Under the pieces are notes generated by a model, which was given only the letters and a program-made list of their open reading frames with translations, ran no database searches and was not told the origin of the DNA. Positions 49,984 to 57,724 of a DNA stretch of 64,000 nucleotides are shown here, in pieces; position 1 is the first letter of the stretch; each line of letters starts with the position of its first letter. The position numbers were made by a program, and so were the translations under genes. This DNA is from G016756615 sp050958605. Lineage in GTDB: Bacteria > Pseudomonadota > Alphaproteobacteria > Rhizobiales > Rhizobiaceae. The stretch is from the NCBI RefSeq assembly GCF_050958605.1, contig NZ_JBJHDO010000015.1, forward strand, positions 1-64,000. The letters are read 5' to 3'.

Positions 49984-52271
49984 CAGCGCGCGCCGTCATC
50001 ACCGGCATGGGCGTCCGCGTGCCGATGGCGGCTTCCATCGACGAGCTGAAGGCCGAGGTGCTCGCAGGCAACAAGGCGATGATCGAGGTCGACCGCTTCG
50101 ATGCTTCGCGCTTCAAGGGACGAAACGCCTCGGTCTTCCCGGTCGCTTGTCCCGACCTTGCGCCTGCCGTCCTGCGCCCCTGGGCGGAGCGGACGGCCGG
50201 CTACGCGCTCGCCGCGCTCGCCGAGGCGAAGGCGCAGAGCGGCATCGACTGGAAGCACTATGCGCCGGAGTGCATTGCGGTCGTCCTCGGCACGTCCAAC
50301 AGCGGCATCGAGCGGCTGGAGGAGATCGCCAAGGCCCCGTCGATCGCCGATATCGATCCGCGCAAACTCGCCGCCACCTCTATCGCGCATGCAACCAACG
50401 TGGTGGCGGCCCGGGTCGGCGCGAAAGGGCCGCGAGTCACCTTCTCTTCGGCCTGCGCGTCCAGCACGGCCGCCGTCGGCCATGCCATGGACCTCATCCG
50501 CGACGGCTGCGCCGACCTGGTGATCGTGGTCGGCGCGGATGACGTCTCGCACGGCATCATGGCCGGCTTCAACAGCCTCGGCGCCCTATCGTCCACCTGC
50601 ACCGCGCCGTTCAGCGAACCGATCGGCATCACGCTGGGCGAAGGCGCGGGTGTCTTCATCATGGAGAATGCAAGGCTGGCCGCGCGGCGCGGCGCGAAAG
50701 CCATCGCCGAAGTGACAGGCTACGCGCTCTCCGGCGACGCCTACCACGCCACCTCGCCTGACCGCGAAGGCCGAGGCATCGAGGCGGCCATGCGCATGGC
50801 CTTGGCCGACGCCCGGCTCGACCCGCACGACATCGACTTCGTTTCCGCACACGGCACCGGCACCGAGGCCAACGACTCGGCCGAGTCACAGGCTATGGAG
50901 CGACTGTTCGGCCGCTCGGTGCCTATCAGTTCCTCGAAATCCTTCCTCGGCCATACGCTGGGCGCCAGCGGCATCATCGAAATGATCGCGACGCTCGCCC
51001 TGGCGCGTGACGGCATGATCCCGCCGACGTTGAACTTCGGCGGCCTGCGCCCCGGCTGCGCCGATCTCGACTACGTGCCGAACGAACCACGTCGGCATGC
51101 GGTGCGCCGCTTCGCCTGCAACAACTACGCCTTCGGCGGCAACAACGCCTCGACGATCATCGACCTGGAGATCGGCCGCTCGCCGCTCCCCGAGGTCGCG
51201 TCGCGGCCAGTCGCCATCACCGGCCTCGGAGCGGTCAGTGCGATGGGCACCGGTTATGCAAGCTTCGCCGAGGGCTTTGCGGCCGGCACGGTCTTCGATA
51301 TTCAGGACGAGGACGCTGGCCTGGCGGTAGCCCGTGTCGGGAACTTCGCCTTTTCCGATCCGCGCCTGAAGGCCTTCATCCGCGCCTCGCCCATGGTCCG
51401 CTTTGCCATCGAGGCGGCGCGGGAGGCGACCGCCATGCTCGACAATGGCGAGCGCGAAGAAAGCGGCTTGATCATGGGCATCGTCAACGCCGCCCAGCGC
51501 AATATGGAGCGATTTCTCGAAAGCGTAGGCGGCGATACGCCCGAGCTTGCCAGCCCGCAGCATTTCTCGATGACGACCATGAACGCCATCGGCGGGCAGG
51601 TTTCGATTGCCCATGGACTCAAGGGTTACAACACCTCGCTCGCCGGCTCGTGGTCCGCGGCCGCCTACGGTTTCACGCTGGTGAACCGAGCCAGGCAGGA
51701 CCGTGTCGTTGTCGCAGCTTGCGACGAGATCACTCCGAAGCTCACCGAATTCTATGGCGCGATGAAGGGCATCTTGCGTGCCTCGCGCGCCGAGGCATTC
51801 GATGGCAAGGACGGCATCAATCTTGGTGAGGGCGCGGCAGCCTTGATGTTCGAGGCACTCCACACGGCCCGGGCGCGAGGGGCCGACGTGCTGGCGGTGA
51901 TTTCCGCGTCAGCCGAGACACAGGACCCCAAGCTTAACGGCTGCCGGCGCGACGGTGACGGTCTGGCGCGGGCAGTTCGCATGTGTCTGGAACGCATCGG
52001 CCTCCGGCCGGCCGACATCGGCGCTGTCATTGCCGGCGGCTCGTGGACGCGGATCGCCCAGCAGGCTGAGATGTCGGCCGTGCGCGAGGTCTTCGGCAAT
52101 GCCGGTCCGCAGCTCCACAGCACGATCGAGCAGACTGGGTTCCTGCCTGCCGCCGGCGCGCTCTTCGGCCTGGCCGGCGGCGTGCGCCTCCTTACCGAGG
52201 TTGAGCATGTGCTTGTCATGGGCAGCGACGTGACCGGACCGCATGCCGCCATGATCATCTCGCGCCCTTGA
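49980..52271 (+). CDS. Fused ketosynthase - chain length factor (KS-CLF) protein
   Basis: A 763-residue protein with two tandem KAS II folds. Domain 1 (1-400) has an intact triad: Cys159 (FSSACASSTAAV), His291 (SAHGTGTEAND), His325 (SFLGHTLGASG). Domain 2 (410-763) has the same scaffold but Ser557 replaces Cys (LAGSWSAAAYG) and both His are absent (TIEQTGFLPAAG). This is the KS-alpha/KS-beta logic of type II polyketide and aryl-polyene systems, here in one chain. It should elongate the chain and set its length with the ACP at 47144. Confidence 0.85.
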   Translation: MTARAVITGMGVRVPMAASIDELKAEVLAGNKAMIEVDRFDASRFKGRNASVFPVACPDLAPAVLRPWAERTAGYALAALAEAKAQSGIDWKHYAPECIAVVLGTSNSGIERLEEIAKAPSIADIDPRKLAATSIAHATNVVAARVGAKGPRVTFSSACASSTAAVGHAMDLIRDGCADLVIVVGADDVSHGIMAGFNSLGALSSTCTAPFSEPIGITLGEGAGVFIMENARLAARRGAKAIAEVTGYALSGDAYHATSPDREGRGIEAAMRMALADARLDPHDIDFVSAHGTGTEANDSAESQAMERLFGRSVPISSSKSFLGHTLGASGIIEMIATLALARDGMIPPTLNFGGLRPGCADLDYVPNEPRRHAVRRFACNNYAFGGNNASTIIDLEIGRSPLPEVASRPVAITGLGAVSAMGTGYASFAEGFAAGTVFDIQDEDAGLAVARVGNFAFSDPRLKAFIRASPMVRFAIEAAREATAMLDNGEREESGLIMGIVNAAQRNMERFLESVGGDTPELASPQHFSMTTMNAIGGQVSIAHGLKGYNTSLAGSWSAAAYGFTLVNRARQDRVVVAACDEITPKLTEFYGAMKGILRASRAEAFDGKDGINLGEGAAALMFEALHTARARGADVLAVISASAETQDPKLNGCRRDGDGLARAVRMCLERIGLRPADIGAVIAGGSWTRIAQQAEMSAVREVFGNAGPQLHSTIEQTGFLPAAGALFGLAGGVRLLTEVEHVLVMGSDVTGPHAAMIISRP

Positions 52272-52291
52272 GCGCCTGCAGGAGGACAACC

Positions 52292-52813
52292 GTGAGCGAA
52301 ACGACTTGGATGAAAACCGAGGCATCTCCCGTCGCGGCGACCGCGATACGCTTTCCCTGGCGGCTCTACACTGCGACCTTCCTGATCGCGAGCATGTGGA
52401 TTCACGCCTCCGAGAATTTCCGCTACCTGCTGTTCGTGCGGCCGATGCTGCAGGAATCGCTGTCGATGGTTCCGGACGTCGCGCCGATGAACCTCGCCGT
52501 GTTCGTGAGCTGGGGTATCTGGGACACGGTCCTCTCGGCGATGACCGTGCTGACCTATTGGCTTTACGCGCAGGTCTTCGGCCCGAGCGTTCGATCGGCG
52601 GTAGTTGCCGGCACGATCAGCTGGCTCTCGTCCTTTGTCTTCTTCTGGCACGCCTTCGCCAACCTCAACCTCGCCACGGTCGCCGATCTGATTGTCGAAC
52701 CATCGCTGTCCTGGGTGGAGCTCGTCGTCGCCAGCCTTATCGCACGCTGGTGTTTCGGATCGTCGGTGCTCGCGCGTCTCGTCGGGGAGCGTCGTGCGCA
52801 CCGTGGCGTCTGA
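52292..52813 (+). CDS. Four-helix membrane protein of unknown function
   Basis: A 173-residue protein with about four hydrophobic helices (segments near 25, 60, 90 and 130) and several aromatic residues. AGGAGGAC lies upstream of the GTG start. It is placed between KS-CLF and the thioesterase gene, with a 20-nt overlap to the latter. A role in membrane anchoring or product export is a guess. I do not recognise the family. Confidence 0.6.
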   Translation: MSETTWMKTEASPVAATAIRFPWRLYTATFLIASMWIHASENFRYLLFVRPMLQESLSMVPDVAPMNLAVFVSWGIWDTVLSAMTVLTYWLYAQVFGPSVRSAVVAGTISWLSSFVFFWHAFANLNLATVADLIVEPSLSWVELVVASLIARWCFGSSVLARLVGERRAHRGV

Positions 52814-53285
52814 AGCGGGCGGCGGTGCGGGGCGGAGCGTCGGGCCGCTGCTTTACGAGGTAGCCTATGCCGACACCGACGCCGGCGGTATTGTCTATCA
52901 CGCGACCTATCTGGCGATGGCGGAGCGCAGCCGCAACCATGTTCTGAGAGCAGTCGGCCTTCCAGTCGCCGAGATGAAGGCCTGTTTCGGAGTGCTCTTC
53001 ATCGTGCGCGAGATACGGACGATCTTTTACCGGCCGGCACTCGTCGGCGACGTGCTGGCGCTGTCGAGCGGCATTGTCTCCGTGACGCCGGTGCGGGCAC
53101 TGTGGGGCACGACAGTCACTCGCGGCGCCGAACTGATTTCCAGGGTGGAGGCCGAGATCGCTGCCTTCGACCCGGCCGCCGGCGGCCCGTGCCTAGTCCC
53201 TTCCGACCTGATGAACCTGCTTGCCCACGCTCCAGGCCTAGCGCCCATGCGCCACGCGCCGCGCATGAAGACGGGGTTCAGGTGA
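52794..53285 (+). CDS. 4HBT/YbgC-type acyl thioesterase
   Basis: A 163-residue hotdog protein. The motif YADTDAGGIVYHATYLAMAER matches the 4-hydroxybenzoyl-CoA thioesterase/YbgC family, with the catalytic Asp at the start of that motif. It probably releases the finished chain from ACP. The GTG at 52794 follows GGGGAG. The C-terminus after residue 130 is variable. Its stop overlaps the next gene's GTG. Confidence 0.8.
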   Translation: MRTVASEAGGGAGRSVGPLLYEVAYADTDAGGIVYHATYLAMAERSRNHVLRAVGLPVAEMKACFGVLFIVREIRTIFYRPALVGDVLALSSGIVSVTPVRALWGTTVTRGAELISRVEAEIAAFDPAAGGPCLVPSDLMNLLAHAPGLAPMRHAPRMKTGFR

Positions 53286-53824
53286 AGCACGTTCGTGAGG
53301 CGTTCGATGCAGCGCGTGCCGATAGCAGGGCGATCGATCAGGCCATCGCCACGGTGGAAAGCTACCTCGCCGAGCACCCGGATCACCTCGTCGCGACAGC
53401 CTATCTCGGAAGTCTTCACGCCATGTATGCCGGTGCTTCGCATTTTCCCTGGATCAAGCTGAAGCACGCCACCACCGCCTCTGCCATGCTCGACGGCGCC
53501 CATGAGCGATGGCTCGAAGGAGCGAACCCGGAATCCAGCGAGGAAATGTATCCAGGTGAGTTGGAGATCCTCCTGCTGCGCGGTGTGGCTTACGCAAACT
53601 TTCCTGCATTTCTCGGTAAGACCGGGATTGCGCGGAACTGCCTGGAAAAAGCCGAGAAGCATCCGGCATTCGCCGCGATTCCAGCCCCCTACCAAGCCCT
53701 CGCATTTGCTCACCTGGCGGTCATGTGCAACCGCGCCGGCGAGGGAAGTCTTGCCCACAGCTATTTAGAACATGGCATGGTGGCAGATGAAGAGACCACG
53801 AGCACGATCTGGAGAGGGCGTTAG
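53282..53824 (+). CDS. TPR-like helical protein, end of biosynthetic operon
   Basis: A 180-residue, all-alpha protein. Pattern VATAYLGSLHAMYAG, ELEILLLRGVAYANF, and ALAFAHLAVMCNRAGEG resemble degenerate tetratricopeptide repeats. There is no signal or membrane segment. The GTG start overlaps the thioesterase stop, so it belongs to the operon. A scaffold or adaptor for the other proteins is the simplest guess. Confidence 0.55.
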   Translation: MKHVREAFDAARADSRAIDQAIATVESYLAEHPDHLVATAYLGSLHAMYAGASHFPWIKLKHATTASAMLDGAHERWLEGANPESSEEMYPGELEILLLRGVAYANFPAFLGKTGIARNCLEKAEKHPAFAAIPAPYQALAFAHLAVMCNRAGEGSLAHSYLEHGMVADEETTSTIWRGR

Positions 53825-54046
53825 CCACTACCCCTTGCAGGCTGTCCACCATTGGCAGAGGAATGGCAGCTCGCAGCCAGAGGCATCATCGCCTATCATC
53901 GATGACCGAGCAGCCTGGCGGCGAGGCGGAGGCAAGCTTCGCCACGCTGCCATAGGACGGGCCTGTCAGTTCGGGCAGCGTTGCAGCTTAGTTCGGGAGG
54001 GGCTAAAGTCTCGGCAGGCTGGTAAGTATGCCGAGGAGCACCTGAT
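53825..54046 (+). other. Intergenic region after biosynthetic operon
   Basis: A 222-bp gap with no gene. The open frame 53772-54122 is not coding-like. It probably holds the operon's end and the promoter of the carboxypeptidase pair. Confidence 0.4.
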
Positions 54047-54310
54047 ATGTCGGGACGCGCGGCGGCCCGCTGGCTGGTTCGCCTCACTCCGGTCACCGGT
54101 CGCACAGTCGACGATCTCCTGAACGTTCCATTGAGCCTTGATGTCTGGGAGCGGCAAGCTGACGCCGTGGTGGCGGCTGTCTCGGAGCAGACGATTTCCG
54201 AGCTCGAGCGCCGACGAATAGCTGGCGTCGAGCGTCTCCGGACGATCGCCGACCTGGAAAGTGGCGGACCCGGCTCCGATCGCCTCGACCGGCAATCGGA
54301 GGTGCCCTGA
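54047..54310 (+). CDS. Small stand-alone propeptide-like protein
   Basis: An 87-residue protein resembling the first 65 residues of the carboxypeptidase encoded next: VDDLLNVPLSLDVWERQADAVVA aligns with LGDVLRAPLGIDVWEVKPDHLII, and ELERRRIAGVERLRTIADLE with LDRLASMGYRIEQLEDVE. In M14 enzymes this part is the inhibitory prodomain. A separate copy could be an inhibitor or chaperone. GAGGAG lies 8 nt upstream of the ATG. Confidence 0.65.
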   Translation: MSGRAAARWLVRLTPVTGRTVDDLLNVPLSLDVWERQADAVVAAVSEQTISELERRRIAGVERLRTIADLESGGPGSDRLDRQSEVP

Positions 54311-54345
54311 TCAGGCTGGCCTTTGTCGAACGAAGGAATGGTCTC

Positions 54346-55485
54346 ATGAACATCATCGCCAGGGTTACATCTTCGGGACCGCAGAAGCCGCTTGGGGACG
54401 TTCTTCGGGCGCCGCTGGGCATCGACGTTTGGGAGGTCAAGCCGGATCACCTGATCATTCGCGGAACCGAGGCTCAGCTGGACCGCCTGGCCAGCATGGG
54501 CTACCGCATCGAGCAACTCGAGGACGTGGAACGGCACCTGTCCACCTTCGACAGAGCCGAGGCGACAGAGCAGTATCACTCCGCAGCCAGCCTGGAAGAA
54601 GAACTGCGGCAGCTCGCGGAAGCGAGGCCGGACATCGCCGAGATGATCGAGATCGGCCGAAGCATCGAGGGCCGGCCCATCGTGGCTTTGCGCATCGGGG
54701 ACCGCCGCGGAGGCGTTCCCAAGATCCTCTTCATGGGCTGCCACCACGCGCGCGAGTGGATCGCCGTAGAGGTGCCTTTCCTGCTGGCCAAGGAACTCGT
54801 CGAGCGGGCCGACGAGGCGCCGGTCGCCGGCTGGTTGACGAGCGGCGAAGTCTGGGTCGCCCCGATGGTCAACCCGGACGGCCATGAACACAGCCGGACG
54901 CAAGAGAGGCTTTGGCGCAAGAACCGTCGGCGGAACCACGACGGCTCGTTCGGCGTCGATCCGAACCGCAACTATGGCTACATGTGGGGCATTCTTGACG
55001 TGCCCACGTCCAGCCACGTGCCGAGCGACGAGACCTATGTCGGCCCGCGCGCTTTCTCCGAGCCGGAGACGCAGGCGATCCGCGACCTGGTCGGGTGCGA
55101 ACGCTTCGCCGGCGTGATCACCTATCACAGCTACTCTCAGCTCATCCTCTATCCCTGGGGCTACACGGAGAAGCCCGTCCCCGACGCACTGCATCGCGGG
55201 CAGATGATCGAAATGGCCGGACAGATGCAGAGCCTGATCCAGGGGGTGCATGGCAAGGTCTATGTTCCGCAGCAGTCCTCCGAGCTCTATCCGACCGCGG
55301 GCGACACGACCGACTGGACCTATGGAACCTACGGCATCCCGTCCTTCACCATCGAGCTGAGGCCCCGCACCTTCCAGGAAGGCGGTTTCATCCTGCCGCC
55401 AGACCAGATCCTGCCGACCTGGGAAGAGAACCGTCCGGCTGCGTTCCAGTTCATTGAGCAGCTTTTGGCGGCGCCCGTGGCATAG
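54346..55485 (+). CDS. M14 zinc carboxypeptidase with N-terminal prodomain
   Basis: A 379-residue peptidase. After a short prodomain (1-65) the catalytic domain has zinc ligands His134 and Glu137 (CHHAREW), His261 (ITYHSYSQL), the substrate-binding Asn207/Arg208 (VDPNRNYG) and the general base Glu337 (FTIELRP). It matches the M14A carboxypeptidase A family. No signal peptide is visible. It should cut C-terminal residues. It follows the stand-alone propeptide-like gene after 35 bp. Confidence 0.88.
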   Translation: MNIIARVTSSGPQKPLGDVLRAPLGIDVWEVKPDHLIIRGTEAQLDRLASMGYRIEQLEDVERHLSTFDRAEATEQYHSAASLEEELRQLAEARPDIAEMIEIGRSIEGRPIVALRIGDRRGGVPKILFMGCHHAREWIAVEVPFLLAKELVERADEAPVAGWLTSGEVWVAPMVNPDGHEHSRTQERLWRKNRRRNHDGSFGVDPNRNYGYMWGILDVPTSSHVPSDETYVGPRAFSEPETQAIRDLVGCERFAGVITYHSYSQLILYPWGYTEKPVPDALHRGQMIEMAGQMQSLIQGVHGKVYVPQQSSELYPTAGDTTDWTYGTYGIPSFTIELRPRTFQEGGFILPPDQILPTWEENRPAAFQFIEQLLAAPVA

Positions 55486-55652
55486 GGGCCGCAGCAAGCG
55501 GAGAACAACCGTCCGGTGCGGAGCGATGCCTGGTTTCTCCTAACCCGGGTAACCCGGGCATTCGCCGCTTGGCAGCGACCTTCCGCCTGCACGCATTTAT
55601 TACGCTGGCCGGCGATCAAGGAAGGGTCAGCTTGCGCATGCGCTCCAGGTCA

Positions 55653-56132
55653 TCAGCCGCGCCGAGCCGCCTCGATCGCGGCAACGTCGATTTTCCGCAT
55701 ATCCATCATCGCATCAAAAGCGCGTTTTGCTTCAGCACCACCGACAGCCAGCGCCTCGGTCAGCACGCGCGGCGTGATTTGCCAGGAGACGCCCCATTTG
55801 TCCTTGCACCAGCCGCATGCGCTTTCCTGGCCGCCATTGCCGACGATGGCATTCCAGTAGCGGTCAGTCTCTTCCTGATCCTCGGTGGCGATCTGGAACG
55901 AAAAAGCTTCGTTATGCTTGAACATGGGTCCACCATTGAGGCCCAGGCAGGGGATGCCGGCGACCGTGAATTCGACCGTCAGAACGTCGCCCACCTTGCC
56001 CGACGGATAGTCGCTGGGAGCATGGTGGACGGCATTCACCGAACTGTCGGGAAAAGTCTCGGCGTAGAAGCGGGCTGCAGCCTCGGCGTCCTTGTCGTAC
56101 CACAGGCAAATCGTGTTCTTGGCAATTGCCAT
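55653..56132 (-). CDS. VOC-family PhnB-like (3-demethylubiquinone-9 methyltransferase-type) protein
   Basis: A 159-residue VOC-fold protein of PF06983 type. NTICLWYDKDAEAAARFYAETFPDSSVN and WNAIVGNGGQESACGWCKDKWGVSWQITP are the family hallmarks. The name derives from an old annotation; methyltransferase activity is not implied. The start at 56132 is chosen at MAIAKNT, with the frame to 56198 lacking family sequence. No operon partner. Confidence 0.85.
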   Translation of the reverse strand: MAIAKNTICLWYDKDAEAAARFYAETFPDSSVNAVHHAPSDYPSGKVGDVLTVEFTVAGIPCLGLNGGPMFKHNEAFSFQIATEDQEETDRYWNAIVGNGGQESACGWCKDKWGVSWQITPRVLTEALAVGGAEAKRAFDAMMDMRKIDVAAIEAARRG

Positions 56133-56515
56133 CGCTTTGTCCTTTCGCTTCTGAAGCCAATTTCGGGCCGGTTTCCCACATAGTGGGGCCAGGTTCACAG
56201 CTTCGACAGTACACCAAGAACTCAGAATGCGCTCACGCCAATGACGTTCCGCAACTCGCTGATCGGACGAGCACTCCGCGCCAGCACTGAGCCAATTTTG
56301 CCATTGCCGGGGCCGAACCCATCGAGTTCCAAGCAGCCTAATAGGAAAGTCGCAGCGGCTGTCGCTTGTGTCGGCTGGGCTTGTCCCAGGCGGAAGGGCG
56401 TCCGATTCCGTGGTACCGAAGCGACAAAACGTTCAAGTCCAACTTCTGAGAGTCCATCGAAAAAAACGTTGAACAAAACGACAAGATTGCGATAAGACAA
56501 TTTAAAGTTGGTGTT
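56133..56515 (+). promoter_or_regulatory. AT-richer region before the RusA-like gene
   Basis: A 383-bp gap with no supported gene. A promoter candidate is TTGAAC (56469-56474) with ATAAGA (56492-56497) at 17-bp spacing, just before the RusA-like gene. Base composition drops relative to neighbours, suggesting the boundary of an acquired segment. Confidence 0.45.
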
Positions 56516-56980
56516 ATGCCACATGTACACCCTTACGTCGTATCCAAACAGGGACCGCGTATCTGTCCGATGGAACCTGACCTGCCCCTTGAACTGCTTG
56601 TTCGCGGATACCCTGTCAGTCATCAGGCCAAGCGCAAGAAAGCCCTTGAAAATTGGAAAAACGATGTGCGCCGTCAAGCGCGAGCTCAAATGGAGCCCGG
56701 TCACTTTGCGCTTCAGCGTCTTTTGAAAGCGACGGTGTACTTCTTTCCTCAAGCTGAACTCGAGCCCGACCTCGACAATGCGACCAAGCCCGTGCTGGAT
56801 GGCCTTTCCCAGTGCGTATATATTGATGACAGGCAAATCGAGCGGTTGATTATTCAACGGTTTGAGCCTGGGCGGGTGATTCCGCTGTTGGACGACAGTC
56901 CTCGTTTCAACGAGGCAGTCGCATCGGACGAGCCCATTATCTACATTCGGCTAGAGGCTTTCGGAGAAGACGCAAGATGA
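56516..56980 (+). CDS. RusA-like Holliday junction resolvase-family protein
   Basis: A 154-residue protein. The RusA signature is visible: PDLDNATKPVLDGLSQCVYIDDRQI with acidic residues D85, D87, D95, D104-105 and Lys91. RusA cuts Holliday junctions and is usually prophage-borne. No phage genes are here. The ATG at 56516 lacks a good ribosome site; Met19 at 56570 is an alternative. It overlaps the next gene by 4 nt, which suggests a functional pair. Confidence 0.75.
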   Translation: MPHVHPYVVSKQGPRICPMEPDLPLELLVRGYPVSHQAKRKKALENWKNDVRRQARAQMEPGHFALQRLLKATVYFFPQAELEPDLDNATKPVLDGLSQCVYIDDRQIERLIIQRFEPGRVIPLLDDSPRFNEAVASDEPIIYIRLEAFGEDAR

Positions 56981-57624
56981 GAACAAGTCACTCTGAACTT
57001 GAGCGACTGGCGCTGGATCAACTCGAGCCACAACTCGTGCGTCGCGGCTACCAGTTAATACGGAACCCGTCCAGAGCGGACCTGCCTTCGTTTGTCGAGG
57101 GCTATATTCCGGACGCGATTGCGATCGGACGAAATCCAAAGATCGCTTTGGAGATCAAAGGGCGGGGAGGTTTCGATATGGAGCGCAGCCTAGCCACGAT
57201 ACGGAAGCGCTTCGAAGGTCAAGACGATTGGGTTTTTCAAGTCTTCTATTTCAACTCGCTTGAGCCTCTTGTCATGAAGCTTCCTGCCGATACAATCGAT
57301 GAGCAAGTAAAGAGAGTTGCAGGCTTGGCCAGAACAGATGCTCAGGCGGCATTCGTGCTAGCTTGGTCAGTGTTGGAAGCGAGCGCTCGTGAATCTGGAT
57401 TACTCGATGATCGTCCTGGCGGGGCGAATAGGATTGTTAGCCTTCTTGCTTCCGAGGGTTATATAGGACGTAGTCAAGTATCGGACTTTCTTGATTTAGC
57501 CAATCTCCGCAATCGCATCGTCCACGGCCAGTTAGACATTGAGCCATCTGAAGCCGATGTCGAACGCATTCTAACACTAGTCTCGATAATTAGAACTTCT
57601 GATGAAGATAATACCCCACATTGA
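56977..57624 (+). CDS. PD-(D/E)xK nuclease-like protein fused to HEPN domain
   Basis: A 215-residue protein. The N-terminal half shows a nuclease pattern: P45-D46 and E59-x-K61 (YIPDAIAI, ALEIKGRG). The C-terminal half (about 120-205) has a HEPN-like helical bundle with R178-x4-H183 (LRNRIVHG), the RNase motif of many toxins and defence proteins. The pairing with a RusA-like gene and lower GC suggest a defence or toxin module. The start ATG overlaps the stop of the previous gene. Confidence 0.65.
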   Translation: MRTSHSELERLALDQLEPQLVRRGYQLIRNPSRADLPSFVEGYIPDAIAIGRNPKIALEIKGRGGFDMERSLATIRKRFEGQDDWVFQVFYFNSLEPLVMKLPADTIDEQVKRVAGLARTDAQAAFVLAWSVLEASARESGLLDDRPGGANRIVSLLASEGYIGRSQVSDFLDLANLRNRIVHGQLDIEPSEADVERILTLVSIIRTSDEDNTPH

Positions 57625-57724
57625 GTTGTCTTGGCTCAATAAGTTAGTTTCATGTAAAGACACTCGGCGCGAGGATTTGCACGGAATTTCTCGGCAGGGT
57701 TTGTAAGATATGCGAGAATTCTGG

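Noticed and set aside
42914..53824. Classical aryl-polyene cluster
   Set aside because: No ammonia-lyase, AMP-ligase, acyltransferase/glycosyltransferase or MMPL exporter genes were found, so only the core KS/CLF/ACP logic is shared.
53896..55497. Long minus-strand open frame (533 codons) opposite the carboxypeptidase
   Set aside because: The opposite strand has a complete zinc carboxypeptidase; the antisense product has no recognisable domain.
55541..55560. Tandem AACCCGGG words after the carboxypeptidase gene
   Set aside because: The self-complementary words are very short with no T tract; too weak to call a terminator.
56222..56857. Minus-strand open frame of 211 codons overlapping the RusA-like gene
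   Set aside because: The plus-strand RusA signature is clear; the antisense product has no known features.
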